NCBI GenBank assembly: GCA_014380365.1
Contig: JACMJZ010000018.1
Location: 1 to 62,082, forward strand
Source: Pyrinomonadaceae bacterium
GTDB taxonomy: Bacteria > Acidobacteriota > Blastocatellia > Pyrinomonadales > Pyrinomonadaceae
Length of the DNA stretch: 62,082 bases
Direction: 5' to 3'
The notes under the pieces are model-generated. The model did not search any database. It saw only the letters and a program-made list of their open reading frames with translations, and was not told the DNA's origin. The translations under genes and the position numbers were made by a program. Position 1 is the stretch's first letter, and every line of letters begins with the position of its first letter. This document shows, piece by piece, positions 53,076-61,744 of this stretch.

Positions 53076-53417
53076 GGGGACCCCGCACCAATGCGCGACA
53101 AGGCTCTTACTTCGGTCAACTTCGCGGGACTCGGATTAGATTCATGCCAATTCATTGACCCGAGGTTAAGCGGGCTGTATGATTCGCCCACATCCGGGAA
53201 ATCCTGGACAGAGTTAACGGCTGGACCTCAGAGCCTGCGACCACCTGCCGCATCCTTCTTGCTCCAGTTTACGCATATCACGAGTACGAACTGAAAACCT
53301 GTCCTGCTTCCTCGAGCAGCCACTTAGATCCAAGATTCTTTGCTTTTGTAACCAGAGAGAGCAGATGAAAAATCCTGAGCTCCAAACCAGTTTGATCTTC
53401 GTGACCAGGAGACTCCT

Positions 53418-55862
53418 ATGAGCTTTCCAAAGACTTGCCTCAACCTCGTCCGCCGATATGAGACCCCAAACGTGCTCTTGTCTGTGCTGATCCTGATGCA
53501 TCTGGCGTCCCTCAGTATCAGAGCTCAGGGGAGGATTACGGCATTAGAAAAGAACCTCAGGAAGGCCGATCCGACTACAGAGGTTACGTGCAGCCGACAA
53601 GGCCAGCGGAATAATCGACTCCCAGTGACGGTTTCCATGGCTCTCAACATGGGGGATGAATTGATTAGCGAGAGCGGGACTGTGACCGTAAAAGCACGCT
53701 GCGGCACCGCCACTGATCTGGTGCTTTCGGGGCCGTTTCGGGTCCGCTTTCTGCGGCCGAATAATAAAGGCTGTAAGATCTACAGTTATCCGAAGGCGGG
53801 CGGGAGTGTGAACGTCTCAAGCTCTGTTCCAACCAACATGCAATCCGGCGAGATCAAATTGGGAACGCAACACACCATATACGAAGTCAAGACTCAACTG
53901 GTTACGCGCACCAAACTCCCGCGCGCAAGCAGCAAGATGCTGGAGCAGCAACTGATCGCTTATGACGGTAAGGTTTCTGCAAGGCTGCCCCGCTCCTCAA
54001 AGCCGGTCATCGTCGAAGAAGGGAAAAAGATTGTTACTGCCGGGACCGCTGTTGCGAGAGTCGACATCACAACGCAAGACATCGAACGGACGGCAAGCGC
54101 TGTCGCCAGGATTGAGATAAGTCAGTCTGCCGTCCCAGACGCAGCCAGGCCCGCAGCATTTCTCCGGCTCAAAGCTCTACATCAAGAGGTCCTCGCTGAT
54201 CCAAACAGCCGGCCCAAACTGATCAATCTTGTGAATGAACAGCATGGACTCGGCATCCCCACGGACCCCCGTCTGACCGGGACACCAACCCCAACGCTGA
54301 CGCCAACACAAGCAGAGCTGTTTGGGTTGCTCCGTCAGCGTAGATACAACGAAGCCATCGCCGGTTTCGATCGACGCGTGCAGGAGCTGGGGCGGGCGGA
54401 TTCAAGGGATTACTACGGGCTGGCCGTTGCCGCCAAACAATTGAGAGACAATAAGCAGGCCGTCTCTTACGCAAACGTAGCACTTAAATTGTTCGAAGTT
54501 GATGGTCGGATGTCCAGGGAAGAACTGATTGACTCCCAGCGAATCGCAAAGCCCACTCCACAGCCAACAGGAATGTCGGTTTGGGCGCTGGAGCTTAACG
54601 CAAACGCAAAGACTGTCATAACCCTCGTGTTGGCTAACCCATGCCAGAAGATGGTTAGGATCAAAATCAAAGCCAAGCTGAGGTTCGGTCGCCTTCTATC
54701 CGGGGACGAAATAGAAATTGCCCCCGGTAGTAACACTGAGATTCGCTTCGAGTTTGACACCACGCGACGGAAGCCCGGAGATTACCAGGATGAGCTGGGC
54801 TTCGAATGCTTGAACTGCTCCGAGGGTGATACATGTTTCGGTCGCAAGGGCTTTTCCGTCAACGTGCACGTCAAAGAGGGGCAAGCTGAATCGACGGGGC
54901 CAACGGACCAAACAGAGCCGCAGGCTGAGCAAGCAGAGCTGTTTGAATTGCTCCGCCAGCGTCACTACAAGGAAGCCATTGCCGGTTTTGAGCGTCGAGT
55001 GAAAGACAAGCGCGGCGATTCAAGAGACTACTACGGTTTGGCAGTTGCTTATGAACAACTGAAACTTAATGAGCGAGCAGCCGCTTACGCAAACAATGCT
55101 CTCAAGTTTTTCGCAGCCGACCGTCGGATGTCCAGGGAGGAACTGATTGACTGCGAACGAATCGCAAAGCTCACTCGACCGGCGACGCCAACCTCAACAC
55201 CTACGCCTACGCCTACACCAATTCCCAGTCCTCGGACAACAGGGACGTCGGTCTGGGCGGTGGAGCTTAGTGCAAACACGAAGACCATCAGGGACCTCAC
55301 GTTGCGCAACCCATGCAAGACAATGGTTAGGATCAAGATCAAAGCCAAGCTGAGATTCGGTCGCCTTCTATCCCGTGACGAAATAGAAATCGCCCCCGGT
55401 GGTGTCACTAACATTCGCTTCGAGTTTGATACCACGCGACGTAGGCCCGGAGATTACAAGGAGGAGTTGGTTTTCGAATGCCTGACCTGCTCCAAGGGTG
55501 ACCCATGTTTCGATCTTCGCAAGCGTTTCTCCTTCAACGTGCACGTCACTGAGGGACAACCTGAAACGACGGGGATTCCGGACCAAACTGACTCGCAGGA
55601 TGAGCGAGCACAGTTGTTCAAGTTACTCGGTCAGGGTCACTACAAAGAAGCCATTGCCGGTTTTGAGCGTCGGGTAAAGGAGCAGCGCGCAGATTCAAGA
55701 GACTACTACGGTTTGGCGGTTGCCTATGAACAACTGCAAGACCTCAAGCTCGCAGCCCTTAACGCGAACAAAGCCCTCAGCTTTAACCAAGACGATCGCC
55801 GCCTTTCCAAAGAGGAGCAGAATGTCTCCCGAAGAATTGCCGAACGCAACCGCCAGCAGTAA
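53418..55862 (+). CDS. Exported FecR-like protein with duplicated TPR/Ig-like modules
   Basis: An 814-residue product from an ATG preceded by AGGAG. A signal-like hydrophobic stretch (VLLSVLILMHLASLSIRAQG) is followed by a FecR-type domain (~65-220; GDELISESGTVTVKARCGT). Then come three short TPR-like units (LFGLLRQRRYNEAIAGFDRR; LFELLRQRHYKEAIAGFERR; LFKLLGQGHYKEAIAGFERR), separated by two near-identical ~150-residue beta modules (SVWALELNANAK / SVWAVELSANTK). Pro/Thr linkers join them. The repeats are similar at DNA level, so the duplication is recent. The gene overlaps the CHASE2 gene by 41 bases. FecR-like/CHASE2 pairs are known as envelope sensors in cyanobacteria; that link is inference. 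Confidence 0.75.
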   Translation: MSFPKTCLNLVRRYETPNVLLSVLILMHLASLSIRAQGRITALEKNLRKADPTTEVTCSRQGQRNNRLPVTVSMALNMGDELISESGTVTVKARCGTATDLVLSGPFRVRFLRPNNKGCKIYSYPKAGGSVNVSSSVPTNMQSGEIKLGTQHTIYEVKTQLVTRTKLPRASSKMLEQQLIAYDGKVSARLPRSSKPVIVEEGKKIVTAGTAVARVDITTQDIERTASAVARIEISQSAVPDAARPAAFLRLKALHQEVLADPNSRPKLINLVNEQHGLGIPTDPRLTGTPTPTLTPTQAELFGLLRQRRYNEAIAGFDRRVQELGRADSRDYYGLAVAAKQLRDNKQAVSYANVALKLFEVDGRMSREELIDSQRIAKPTPQPTGMSVWALELNANAKTVITLVLANPCQKMVRIKIKAKLRFGRLLSGDEIEIAPGSNTEIRFEFDTTRRKPGDYQDELGFECLNCSEGDTCFGRKGFSVNVHVKEGQAESTGPTDQTEPQAEQAELFELLRQRHYKEAIAGFERRVKDKRGDSRDYYGLAVAYEQLKLNERAAAYANNALKFFAADRRMSREELIDCERIAKLTRPATPTSTPTPTPTPIPSPRTTGTSVWAVELSANTKTIRDLTLRNPCKTMVRIKIKAKLRFGRLLSRDEIEIAPGGVTNIRFEFDTTRRRPGDYKEELVFECLTCSKGDPCFDLRKRFSFNVHVTEGQPETTGIPDQTDSQDERAQLFKLLGQGHYKEAIAGFERRVKEQRADSRDYYGLAVAYEQLQDLKLAALNANKALSFNQDDRRLSKEEQNVSRRIAERNRQQ

Positions 55863-57183
55863 ACCCTTTGACGCAGAACTCCGCAAGGATCTGCGCAAGT
55901 CGTTGGCACTGGCCTTTCCCATGTTGCTGATCGGGATGATTGCGGGATGGCTCCAGAACAAAATTGCCAATCAACCCGGTCAGGCCCTATGGCTCGTGGT
56001 ACCCGGGATTATCGTCCTTGGCTTGATCTTCCTGAGTGCAACAACCAGACAAAAACTAAAACTGGGCTGGCCCTTTCTCGTTTTTCTCCCCATTTACATT
56101 CTGACTTTTTTCATCGCCGCACAAAGCAATCTATTGGACTGGAAGCGCTCGCTCGTGGGGTACGAGACAACCGTACCGCCCAATTTTCTTGCCCTGAATC
56201 GCTTTGGCGATTGGCATTACCGTTTTGCAACCGAGGAGCTCGCCGACAAGGATATGGTCATTGTCTGGATGAAAGCTCCCGAAACAGTCGAAGCCGGCCG
56301 ACTGCAAATTGCAGACCTCATCCAACTGGCCCAATCGAATGATGCCAAAGGTGTCGCGCTCGACTTCTACTTCGAGAACGGCGGGGAAGATTCGGGAGTG
56401 GATGAAGTTCTTTGCGAGGCGGTCGATAGCGCCGGCAAGGCGGAAAAACCGCTACCGGTTTTCGTAGCTTACAACTACCGGCCCAAGGAAGACAGAATAG
56501 ACCGCCTTCCTATTGATCCGGATTTGAAGAGTTGCTTTCCGGAATCTAACCAGGGGCACCTGGTCGGTTATGCGGAATGGGATGGAATGGTTCGCTCAGT
56601 GCCCTTATTTTTCCATGGAGACCGCGAGCTCGAGTCCTTGAGTCTGAAAATCGCCAGGAGGTTGAATCCGCAGGTTAAGCTGCCGGACCACGGACTATTG
56701 CAGTTCATTAAGCCTGAAAAGGATTTTCCGGCGATCACTTACGAGGAGTTGGACCAGGGTTCGGACGAAGATCGAGCAATCCTGCGAAGTCGTTTCATAC
56801 TCGTTGGGGAGGACTCGGAACGAGATAGCTTTCGAACACCCTACGGAACTAAGCCCGGAATTGTTATTCATGCCTATGCAGTTCACTCCCTCAGGCACTC
56901 ACGCTTCATCACGCGAGCGAATTGGTGGGTCAGTCTGCTGATGATTTCTCTTTTGTGTTATGTGATTATGGTACTGACATCGCGCGGCGTCAGGAATCTC
57001 AAACTGATTCTCATTAATCTCACCTTCTCTGTTTTCATAGTGGCGATCTCGATTCTGGCGATGTACCTCTGGCTCACTTGGATTGATCTGGTATATCCCC
57101 TTTTGGCCACGTGGGTATTCCTGATTGTGCTCCTCGTATTGAGGTCACTGCGCAAAAGAAATCCCAAGCTGGCCGCCCCCTGA
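55822..57183 (+). CDS. CHASE2 domain membrane sensor protein without output domain
   Basis: The ATG at 55822 follows GAGGAG and overlaps the end of the previous gene, so the two are translationally coupled. Of 453 residues, ~25-110 hold three hydrophobic helices. Residues ~115-360 form a CHASE2-type extracellular sensor domain (KGVALDFYFENGGEDSGVDE; LVGYAEWDGMVRSVPLFFHG; FILVGEDSERDSFRTPYG). Three transmembrane helices end the protein. CHASE2 normally precedes a kinase, cyclase or GGDEF domain; none is present here, so the signal must go to another protein, perhaps through the coupled FecR/TPR partner. Confidence 0.8.
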   Translation: MSPEELPNATASSKPFDAELRKDLRKSLALAFPMLLIGMIAGWLQNKIANQPGQALWLVVPGIIVLGLIFLSATTRQKLKLGWPFLVFLPIYILTFFIAAQSNLLDWKRSLVGYETTVPPNFLALNRFGDWHYRFATEELADKDMVIVWMKAPETVEAGRLQIADLIQLAQSNDAKGVALDFYFENGGEDSGVDEVLCEAVDSAGKAEKPLPVFVAYNYRPKEDRIDRLPIDPDLKSCFPESNQGHLVGYAEWDGMVRSVPLFFHGDRELESLSLKIARRLNPQVKLPDHGLLQFIKPEKDFPAITYEELDQGSDEDRAILRSRFILVGEDSERDSFRTPYGTKPGIVIHAYAVHSLRHSRFITRANWWVSLLMISLLCYVIMVLTSRGVRNLKLILINLTFSVFIVAISILAMYLWLTWIDLVYPLLATWVFLIVLLVLRSLRKRNPKLAAP

Positions 57184-57258
57184 AACTCATCCTTGCCCCG
57201 CCGGGTTGCGCTGTGTTTACCCTTCCCGCATGCTGATCGAGACAGAGGAGGATTCGGC

Positions 57259-57753
57259 GTGACTAGCTCCAGCAAGCTTCGCATTGAACCAGCGAGTGAA
57301 AAAGATGTTCCACTACTGTTGACGCTGATTCGTGGTCTGGCCGAGTACGAAGGGTTTCTCGAGAGCGTGACCGCAACTGAAGAACGTTTGCGCGCGTCGC
57401 TGTTTGGCGAACGTCCCTATGCGGAAGCCATTATTGCTTATGACAACGACCAGCCAGTCGGGTATGCAATCTATTTTTTCACTTACTCAAGTTTTCAAGG
57501 ACTCCCGGGATTCTACCTTGAAGATCTCTTCGTGTTGCCGGATTCACGTGGTGCGGGGATTGGTCGTTATTTGCTCGCGTTCCTGGCTAAGAAAGCGATC
57601 GAGTGGGGATGCTGCCGGATTGAGTGGGCTGTGCTGAACTGGAATGAGCCGGCTATCAAGTTTTATAGGAAGCTCGGCGCGGAGCCTATGAACGAATGGG
57701 CGGTATTTCGCCTTTCCGAAAATAAGTTGGAAGAATTGGCGCGTGAAGCCTGA
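57259..57753 (+). CDS. GNAT family N-acetyltransferase (spermine/spermidine-like)
   Basis: A GTG at 57259 with GAGGAGG upstream gives 164 residues. The fold is GNAT: SKLRIEPASEKDVPLLLTLI start, PVGYAIYFFTYSSFQG, then LEDLFVLPDSRGAGIGRYLL, which is the acetyl-CoA-binding V-x5-RGxGxGxxL motif, and WNEPAIKFYRKLGAEPM. The closest relatives known to me are the SSAT-like diamine acetyltransferases. It lies at the right edge of the accessory region, just before pilS, and reads the same way. Confidence 0.87.
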   Translation: MTSSSKLRIEPASEKDVPLLLTLIRGLAEYEGFLESVTATEERLRASLFGERPYAEAIIAYDNDQPVGYAIYFFTYSSFQGLPGFYLEDLFVLPDSRGAGIGRYLLAFLAKKAIEWGCCRIEWAVLNWNEPAIKFYRKLGAEPMNEWAVFRLSENKLEELAREA

Positions 57754-57799
57754 GACGAACTAAATCTTATTACGCACACCCGAAAGCTTCCCACAACTT

Positions 57800-57910
57800 C
57801 TTGCGCCCCTACAGGGCGCGATCCCTAATCTAACGTGATCCAGGGGTGGCGCGCTGAAACAGCGCTTACCCCTGGCTATTCTCTGTTGCCCTTTTCAGGG
57901 CAATTCGTAA
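57800..57910. repeat. Hairpin element (CGCCCCTACAGGGCG; CCAGGGGTGG...CCCCTGG)
   Basis: GCGCCC-CTACA-GGGCGC, then CCAGGGGTGGCGCGCTGAAA with its inverse CAGCGCTTACCCCTGG, then TGCCC-TTTTCA-GGGCA. It is the same family as 52860-53075. It separates the acetyltransferase from pilS. Confidence 0.75.
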
Positions 57911-57956
57911 ACGGGTGTGCCTGTCGTTTCCTGCGATGTGGTAGGCTTGCAGTTCG

Positions 57957-59600
57957 ATGGGCCTTGATGACGCGATAGAACGCCGGCACTCACAAAGTCG
58001 GAAACTGTGGTGGCTTATTCTCGGCCGTCTCGCTGCCGCACTGTTTCTGTTTTTTACTCGCCTCATCTGGGTTCGCGGAAGCACTCCGCAGGTCCGGGAA
58101 ATGATTCCCCCGCTCCTCATTATTTTTGCTCTCACCGCTGTCTACTCGCTCGCTCATCGCTTCACTCGCTCGCTTTTGTTTCAGGCCAGAATTCAATGTT
58201 TCATAGACATCCTGCTGGTGACCTGGTTGGTCTGGAACACTGACGTCATTCATTCACCGTACATCGCGCTCTACATCGTCATCATTGCGGTGTCGAGTTT
58301 GTTTCTCGGCCCGAGAGACGCAATTGTCGCTTCCGTCGGTTGCGCCGTCGCGTTCACCGCCAGCGCCATCGCGGTGATCTACGGTTTGGGCGACCAGCCC
58401 GCGCATAACTTGCTCGAGGCCAGCCGCGTGCAGGCAATTCAGTCGATCGGCCTTTTCGACGCCGCGTTTCTTATCGTGGGCCTTCTCTCAGCGCGTTTGG
58501 CCGAACGTCAATCGCGCTCCGACGTCCGACTGATTGCCGCCACGCAGTCTCTGGCAACTCTCCGCGCGCTGCACGAAAGGATCGTACAGTCGATCCGCAC
58601 GGGCCTGGTCACCACAGATCTCCAGGGGCGCATCTATGTGTTCAACGCAGCCGCAGCGGAGATTACGGGTTACCGCGAAGAGGACGTTCGCGGTCAGGAT
58701 GCCTCCATTTTTTTTGGTGAGATCAAGGAGATCATCGCCAACTCGCTTCATCCCTCCGCTGCATCGGAACCCGGGCCGCGTTTTGAAGCCGACTGCCTGA
58801 CGCCTGACGGACTGCGGCTGCGACTCGGGTTCAGCGTCTCGCCTCTTTTCTCTGAAACGGGCGAGACCACCGGCACTGTGATCACCTTCCAGGATCTCAC
58901 ACATATTCGCGCCCTCGAGGAAACGTCACGCCGCCAGGACAGGCTCGCAGCGATCGGCCGGATGGCCGCCTCCATCGCCCACGAGATTCGGAATCCCCTC
59001 GCGGCCATGCGCGGCTCAATTCAAATGCTGCGGTCAGACATGCAGGACGATTCATCGCAAACCGAACTGATGGAAATCATCCTGCGGGAATCAGATCGGC
59101 TGAACCGGATCATCAGCGACTTTCTGAATTATGCGCGTCCGCGTTCCATCACCCAGTCGCAGGTGGACCTGGGAGAGTTGTTGAAACAAACATTTACCCT
59201 CCTGCGACACAGTGCGGAAATTCTTGCGAACCACGTGATTTCAGAAGACGTGCCGGCGGTCCCGGTATTGACTAGTGCTGACGCTGAGCAATTGCAGCAG
59301 GTCTTTTGGAATCTTTCGCGCAACGCCCTGCAGGCGATGCCCGGCGGCGGAACACTTTCCGCCGGACTGTTGAAGACTTCGCATAACCGCCTGCGAATCA
59401 CTTTTTCTGATACAGGACGTGGAATGGCGCCCGAGCAAGTGGAACATCTGTTTGAGCCATTTTCTTCCACTACCGGAGGGACCGGGCTGGGACTCTCAAT
59501 TGTCTATCAAATCATTCGCGATCATGGTGGTACAATCAACGTTCGCAGCCGTGAAGGGCAAGGAACAACTATTACCATTGAGTTACCGGGGGCCGGGTAA
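57957..59600 (+). CDS. pilS: Sensor histidine kinase PilS
   Basis: PilS senses pilin levels in the membrane in the model systems and phosphorylates PilR. The 547-residue protein has about six transmembrane helices (residues ~20-185), a PAS domain (~205-315; GRIYVFNAAAAEITGYREED), the dimerisation/phosphoacceptor helix with H342 in SIAHEIRNPLAAMRG, and the ATPase domain (VFWNLSRNALQAMPGGG; DTGRGMAPEQVEHLFEPFSS; GGTGLGLSIV). All catalytic boxes are present. A repeat array of about 190 bases separates it from pilR. Confidence 0.9.
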   Translation: MGLDDAIERRHSQSRKLWWLILGRLAAALFLFFTRLIWVRGSTPQVREMIPPLLIIFALTAVYSLAHRFTRSLLFQARIQCFIDILLVTWLVWNTDVIHSPYIALYIVIIAVSSLFLGPRDAIVASVGCAVAFTASAIAVIYGLGDQPAHNLLEASRVQAIQSIGLFDAAFLIVGLLSARLAERQSRSDVRLIAATQSLATLRALHERIVQSIRTGLVTTDLQGRIYVFNAAAAEITGYREEDVRGQDASIFFGEIKEIIANSLHPSAASEPGPRFEADCLTPDGLRLRLGFSVSPLFSETGETTGTVITFQDLTHIRALEETSRRQDRLAAIGRMAASIAHEIRNPLAAMRGSIQMLRSDMQDDSSQTELMEIILRESDRLNRIISDFLNYARPRSITQSQVDLGELLKQTFTLLRHSAEILANHVISEDVPAVPVLTSADAEQLQQVFWNLSRNALQAMPGGGTLSAGLLKTSHNRLRITFSDTGRGMAPEQVEHLFEPFSSTTGGTGLGLSIVYQIIRDHGGTINVRSREGQGTTITIELPGAG

Positions 59601-59602
59601 AA

Positions 59603-59795
59603 AGAAGACAGGAGACAGAATTCAGAAGTCATGAGTAAAGAGAATACAGGAGTCAGAATTCAGAAGTCAGGAGCAAGACGTGGCGAACGAAGTAGTCCGA
59701 GAAGGACCGTGACCACTGGCTTCTGTCTCCTGGCTTCTGTCTTCTGTCTCCTGGCTTCTGTCTTCTGACTTCTGTCTCCTGACTCCTGACTACTG
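59603..59795. repeat. Palindromic short-unit array (CAGAAGTCAGGAG / CTCCTGACTTCTG)
   Basis: The left arm has GGAGACAGAATTCAGAAGTC units to ~59680. The right arm has CTTCTGTCTCCTGGCTTCTG units from ~59719. They can pair as one long imperfect hairpin between pilS and pilR. Same design as 22302-22424 and 31305-31490. Confidence 0.85.
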
Positions 59796-59799
59796 TTTT

Positions 59800-61320
59800 A
59801 TGGCGAATCTTCTAATCGTTGACGATGAATTAGGGATGCGACAGTTTCTGACGCATCTCTTCCAGCGCGAGGGGCACACTGTGCGCGCGGCCGAGAACGG
59901 TCGTGAGGCGATGAAGTTCCTCCGTGAGGCTCCTGCTGACTTGATTGTCTCTGACGTGAGAATGCCGGACATGAATGGCATCGAGTTGCTCGAGTCAGCT
60001 CGCGCGCTGCTGCCAAATGTGGAAGTGGTAATGATGACGGCATTTGCCAACGTCGATACCGCTCGCAAGGCTTTCATGCTCGGTGCGTATGATTTTGTTC
60101 AAAAGCCTTTCGACAACGACGTGCTGAAAGAAACTGTGGCCCGGGCTCTGCAAAAGCTTTCGCTCGTCAAAGAGAAGGAAGCGCTGCTTGAAGAAAACAA
60201 AGTACTAATCCAGGGACAGCGGAGCCGCGGCAAACTCAACAACATCATCGGCCGCTCCCCGAAGATGCAGGCGCTCTACCAAATGATCGAAACGGTGGCG
60301 CAGGTGCAATCGACGGTGCTGGTTACTGGAGAGTCCGGAACGGGAAAGGAGCTGGTCGCTCGCGCCATACATGATTTAAGCCCGCGTGCGGAGCGGCCCT
60401 TCGTATCGATCAACTGCGGCGCTTTCACCGAGACGTTGTTGGAGTCGGAACTGTTTGGTTATGTGAAAGGCTCGTTCACGGGCGCGAATACCAATCGCAA
60501 GGGCCTGTTTGAAGCGGCAAATACCGGGACGATTTTTCTCGACGAGATCGGTGAGATGTCTCCGGCGATGCAGGTAAAACTTCTGCGCGTGCTCCAGGAA
60601 CGAAAGCTGCGGCCGGTTGGCGCCACGGAAGAAACGACGGTTGACACCCGCGTTATAGCCGCGACCAATCGTGACCTGGCCGCGATGGTGAAGGATGGCA
60701 CGTTCCGTGAAGATCTTTATTATCGAATCTCTGTGATTCCCATCGAGCTGCCGTCGCTGCGTGAACGCATGGAAGACATTCCCGACCTCGCCGCGCATTT
60801 CGTGGAGAAGTTCTGCGCCGGAACAGGCCGCACCTTGTCGATTGGCGAAGTCACCGGGCGGTTGCTGGAGAACTACGTCTGGCCGGGCAATGTACGCGAA
60901 CTTGAACACACCATCGAACGTGCAGTGGCGTTGGAAACCACCGGCGCGATTCAACCCGAGCGCCTGCCTGACAGGATTACAAACTACAACCCGCACCTCA
61001 TCGCCGAAACGTTTGAGTTTCCCGAAGAGGGCGTTAACCTTACGGCTCACCTGGACCAACTGGAAAAAACCTACGTCCTCGAAGCGTTGCGCCGCACCGC
61101 CGGAAACCAAACGAACGCGGCCGCACTACTCGGCCTCTCGGTGCGATCTCTGCGGCATCTCCTCGACAAGCACAGCATCCGCGGCCTGACTGCCCAGATG
61201 CGAGATGAACGGCGCAATGCAGACTCGACCCCTCGGCGTCGCGCAACTGACTCAACTCCGCGCCGGCGCGACGAAGACGAAGACGAATCCGAGCTTGCCG
61301 CTGGCGCCGGAGAAGGCTAG
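59800..61320 (+). CDS. pilR: Sigma-54-dependent response regulator PilR (NtrC family)
   Basis: PilR activates sigma-54 transcription of pilA when phosphorylated by PilS. The 506-residue protein has a receiver domain with phosphoacceptor D52 (LIVSDVRMPD), an AAA+ domain with Walker A GESGTGKE (177-184), and the sigma-54-contacting loop GSFTGA at 224-229 (a common variant of GAFTGA). Walker B lies in GTIFLDEIGEM. It also has a FIS-type helix-turn-helix (NQTNAAALLGLSVRSLRHLL) and an unusual ~45-residue tail with a repeated STPRRR motif and acidic stretch. pilA follows. No normal ribosome binding site is visible because the upstream repeat abuts the start. Confidence 0.93.
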   Translation: MANLLIVDDELGMRQFLTHLFQREGHTVRAAENGREAMKFLREAPADLIVSDVRMPDMNGIELLESARALLPNVEVVMMTAFANVDTARKAFMLGAYDFVQKPFDNDVLKETVARALQKLSLVKEKEALLEENKVLIQGQRSRGKLNNIIGRSPKMQALYQMIETVAQVQSTVLVTGESGTGKELVARAIHDLSPRAERPFVSINCGAFTETLLESELFGYVKGSFTGANTNRKGLFEAANTGTIFLDEIGEMSPAMQVKLLRVLQERKLRPVGATEETTVDTRVIAATNRDLAAMVKDGTFREDLYYRISVIPIELPSLRERMEDIPDLAAHFVEKFCAGTGRTLSIGEVTGRLLENYVWPGNVRELEHTIERAVALETTGAIQPERLPDRITNYNPHLIAETFEFPEEGVNLTAHLDQLEKTYVLEALRRTAGNQTNAAALLGLSVRSLRHLLDKHSIRGLTAQMRDERRNADSTPRRRATDSTPRRRDEDEDESELAAGAGEG

Positions 61321-61500
61321 GAGCAGGAGCAGACGGCAGGGCGCAGAGGCCAGTTCTCATTTTCCATTTCTGGCCAGGGGAGCGTTCTCAATGGAAGTTG
61401 AGAACTGATAAATGAGAAATGGAAAATACGCCTTTGCCCCTCGGCTGGCCCGGCCTACTGCTCCTCCTGCTGCATCTGCTCTTGCCCCTGCCGAGTGCTC
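61321..61500. repeat. Nested inverted repeat region before pilA
   Basis: ATTTTCCATTTCT (61359-61371) pairs with AGAAATGGAAAAT (61415-61427), and GTTCTCAA..TTGAGAAC (61384-61405) forms the inner hairpin. Outside them AGGAGCAGGAGCAG (left) faces CTGCTCCTCCTGC (right). It could stop pilR transcription ahead of pilA. No gene is seen from 61321 to 61744. Confidence 0.7.
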
Positions 61501-61626
61501 TTCTCTGACGAAAACCGTCATTGAATCCCTGCCGGAATTTGTCAGCCACTCTCCAACTTCCCTTGTTCAAACCTCATTTTCGTCTTAATCATTGCCATTT
61601 TCGCTGCTTTTTCTTCCGCCTCCATC

Positions 61627-61642
61627 TGGCACAGCCTTTGTT
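61627..61642 (+). promoter_or_regulatory. Sigma-54-like promoter of pilA
   Basis: TGGCACA, four bases, TTGTT. The -24 half matches the consensus well; the -12 half has GT instead of GC. It lies about 100 bases upstream of the pilA ATG, as expected for a PilR/sigma-54 target. Confidence 0.55.
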
Positions 61643-61744
61643 AATACGTCTTCGACACTTCGCGCTCTGCGCGGCACTATCGTAAGACGACGGCCGTTGG
61701 CGCGAGAAACAAATAACTACTTTCTCAATAGGAGCACGAAAGAA

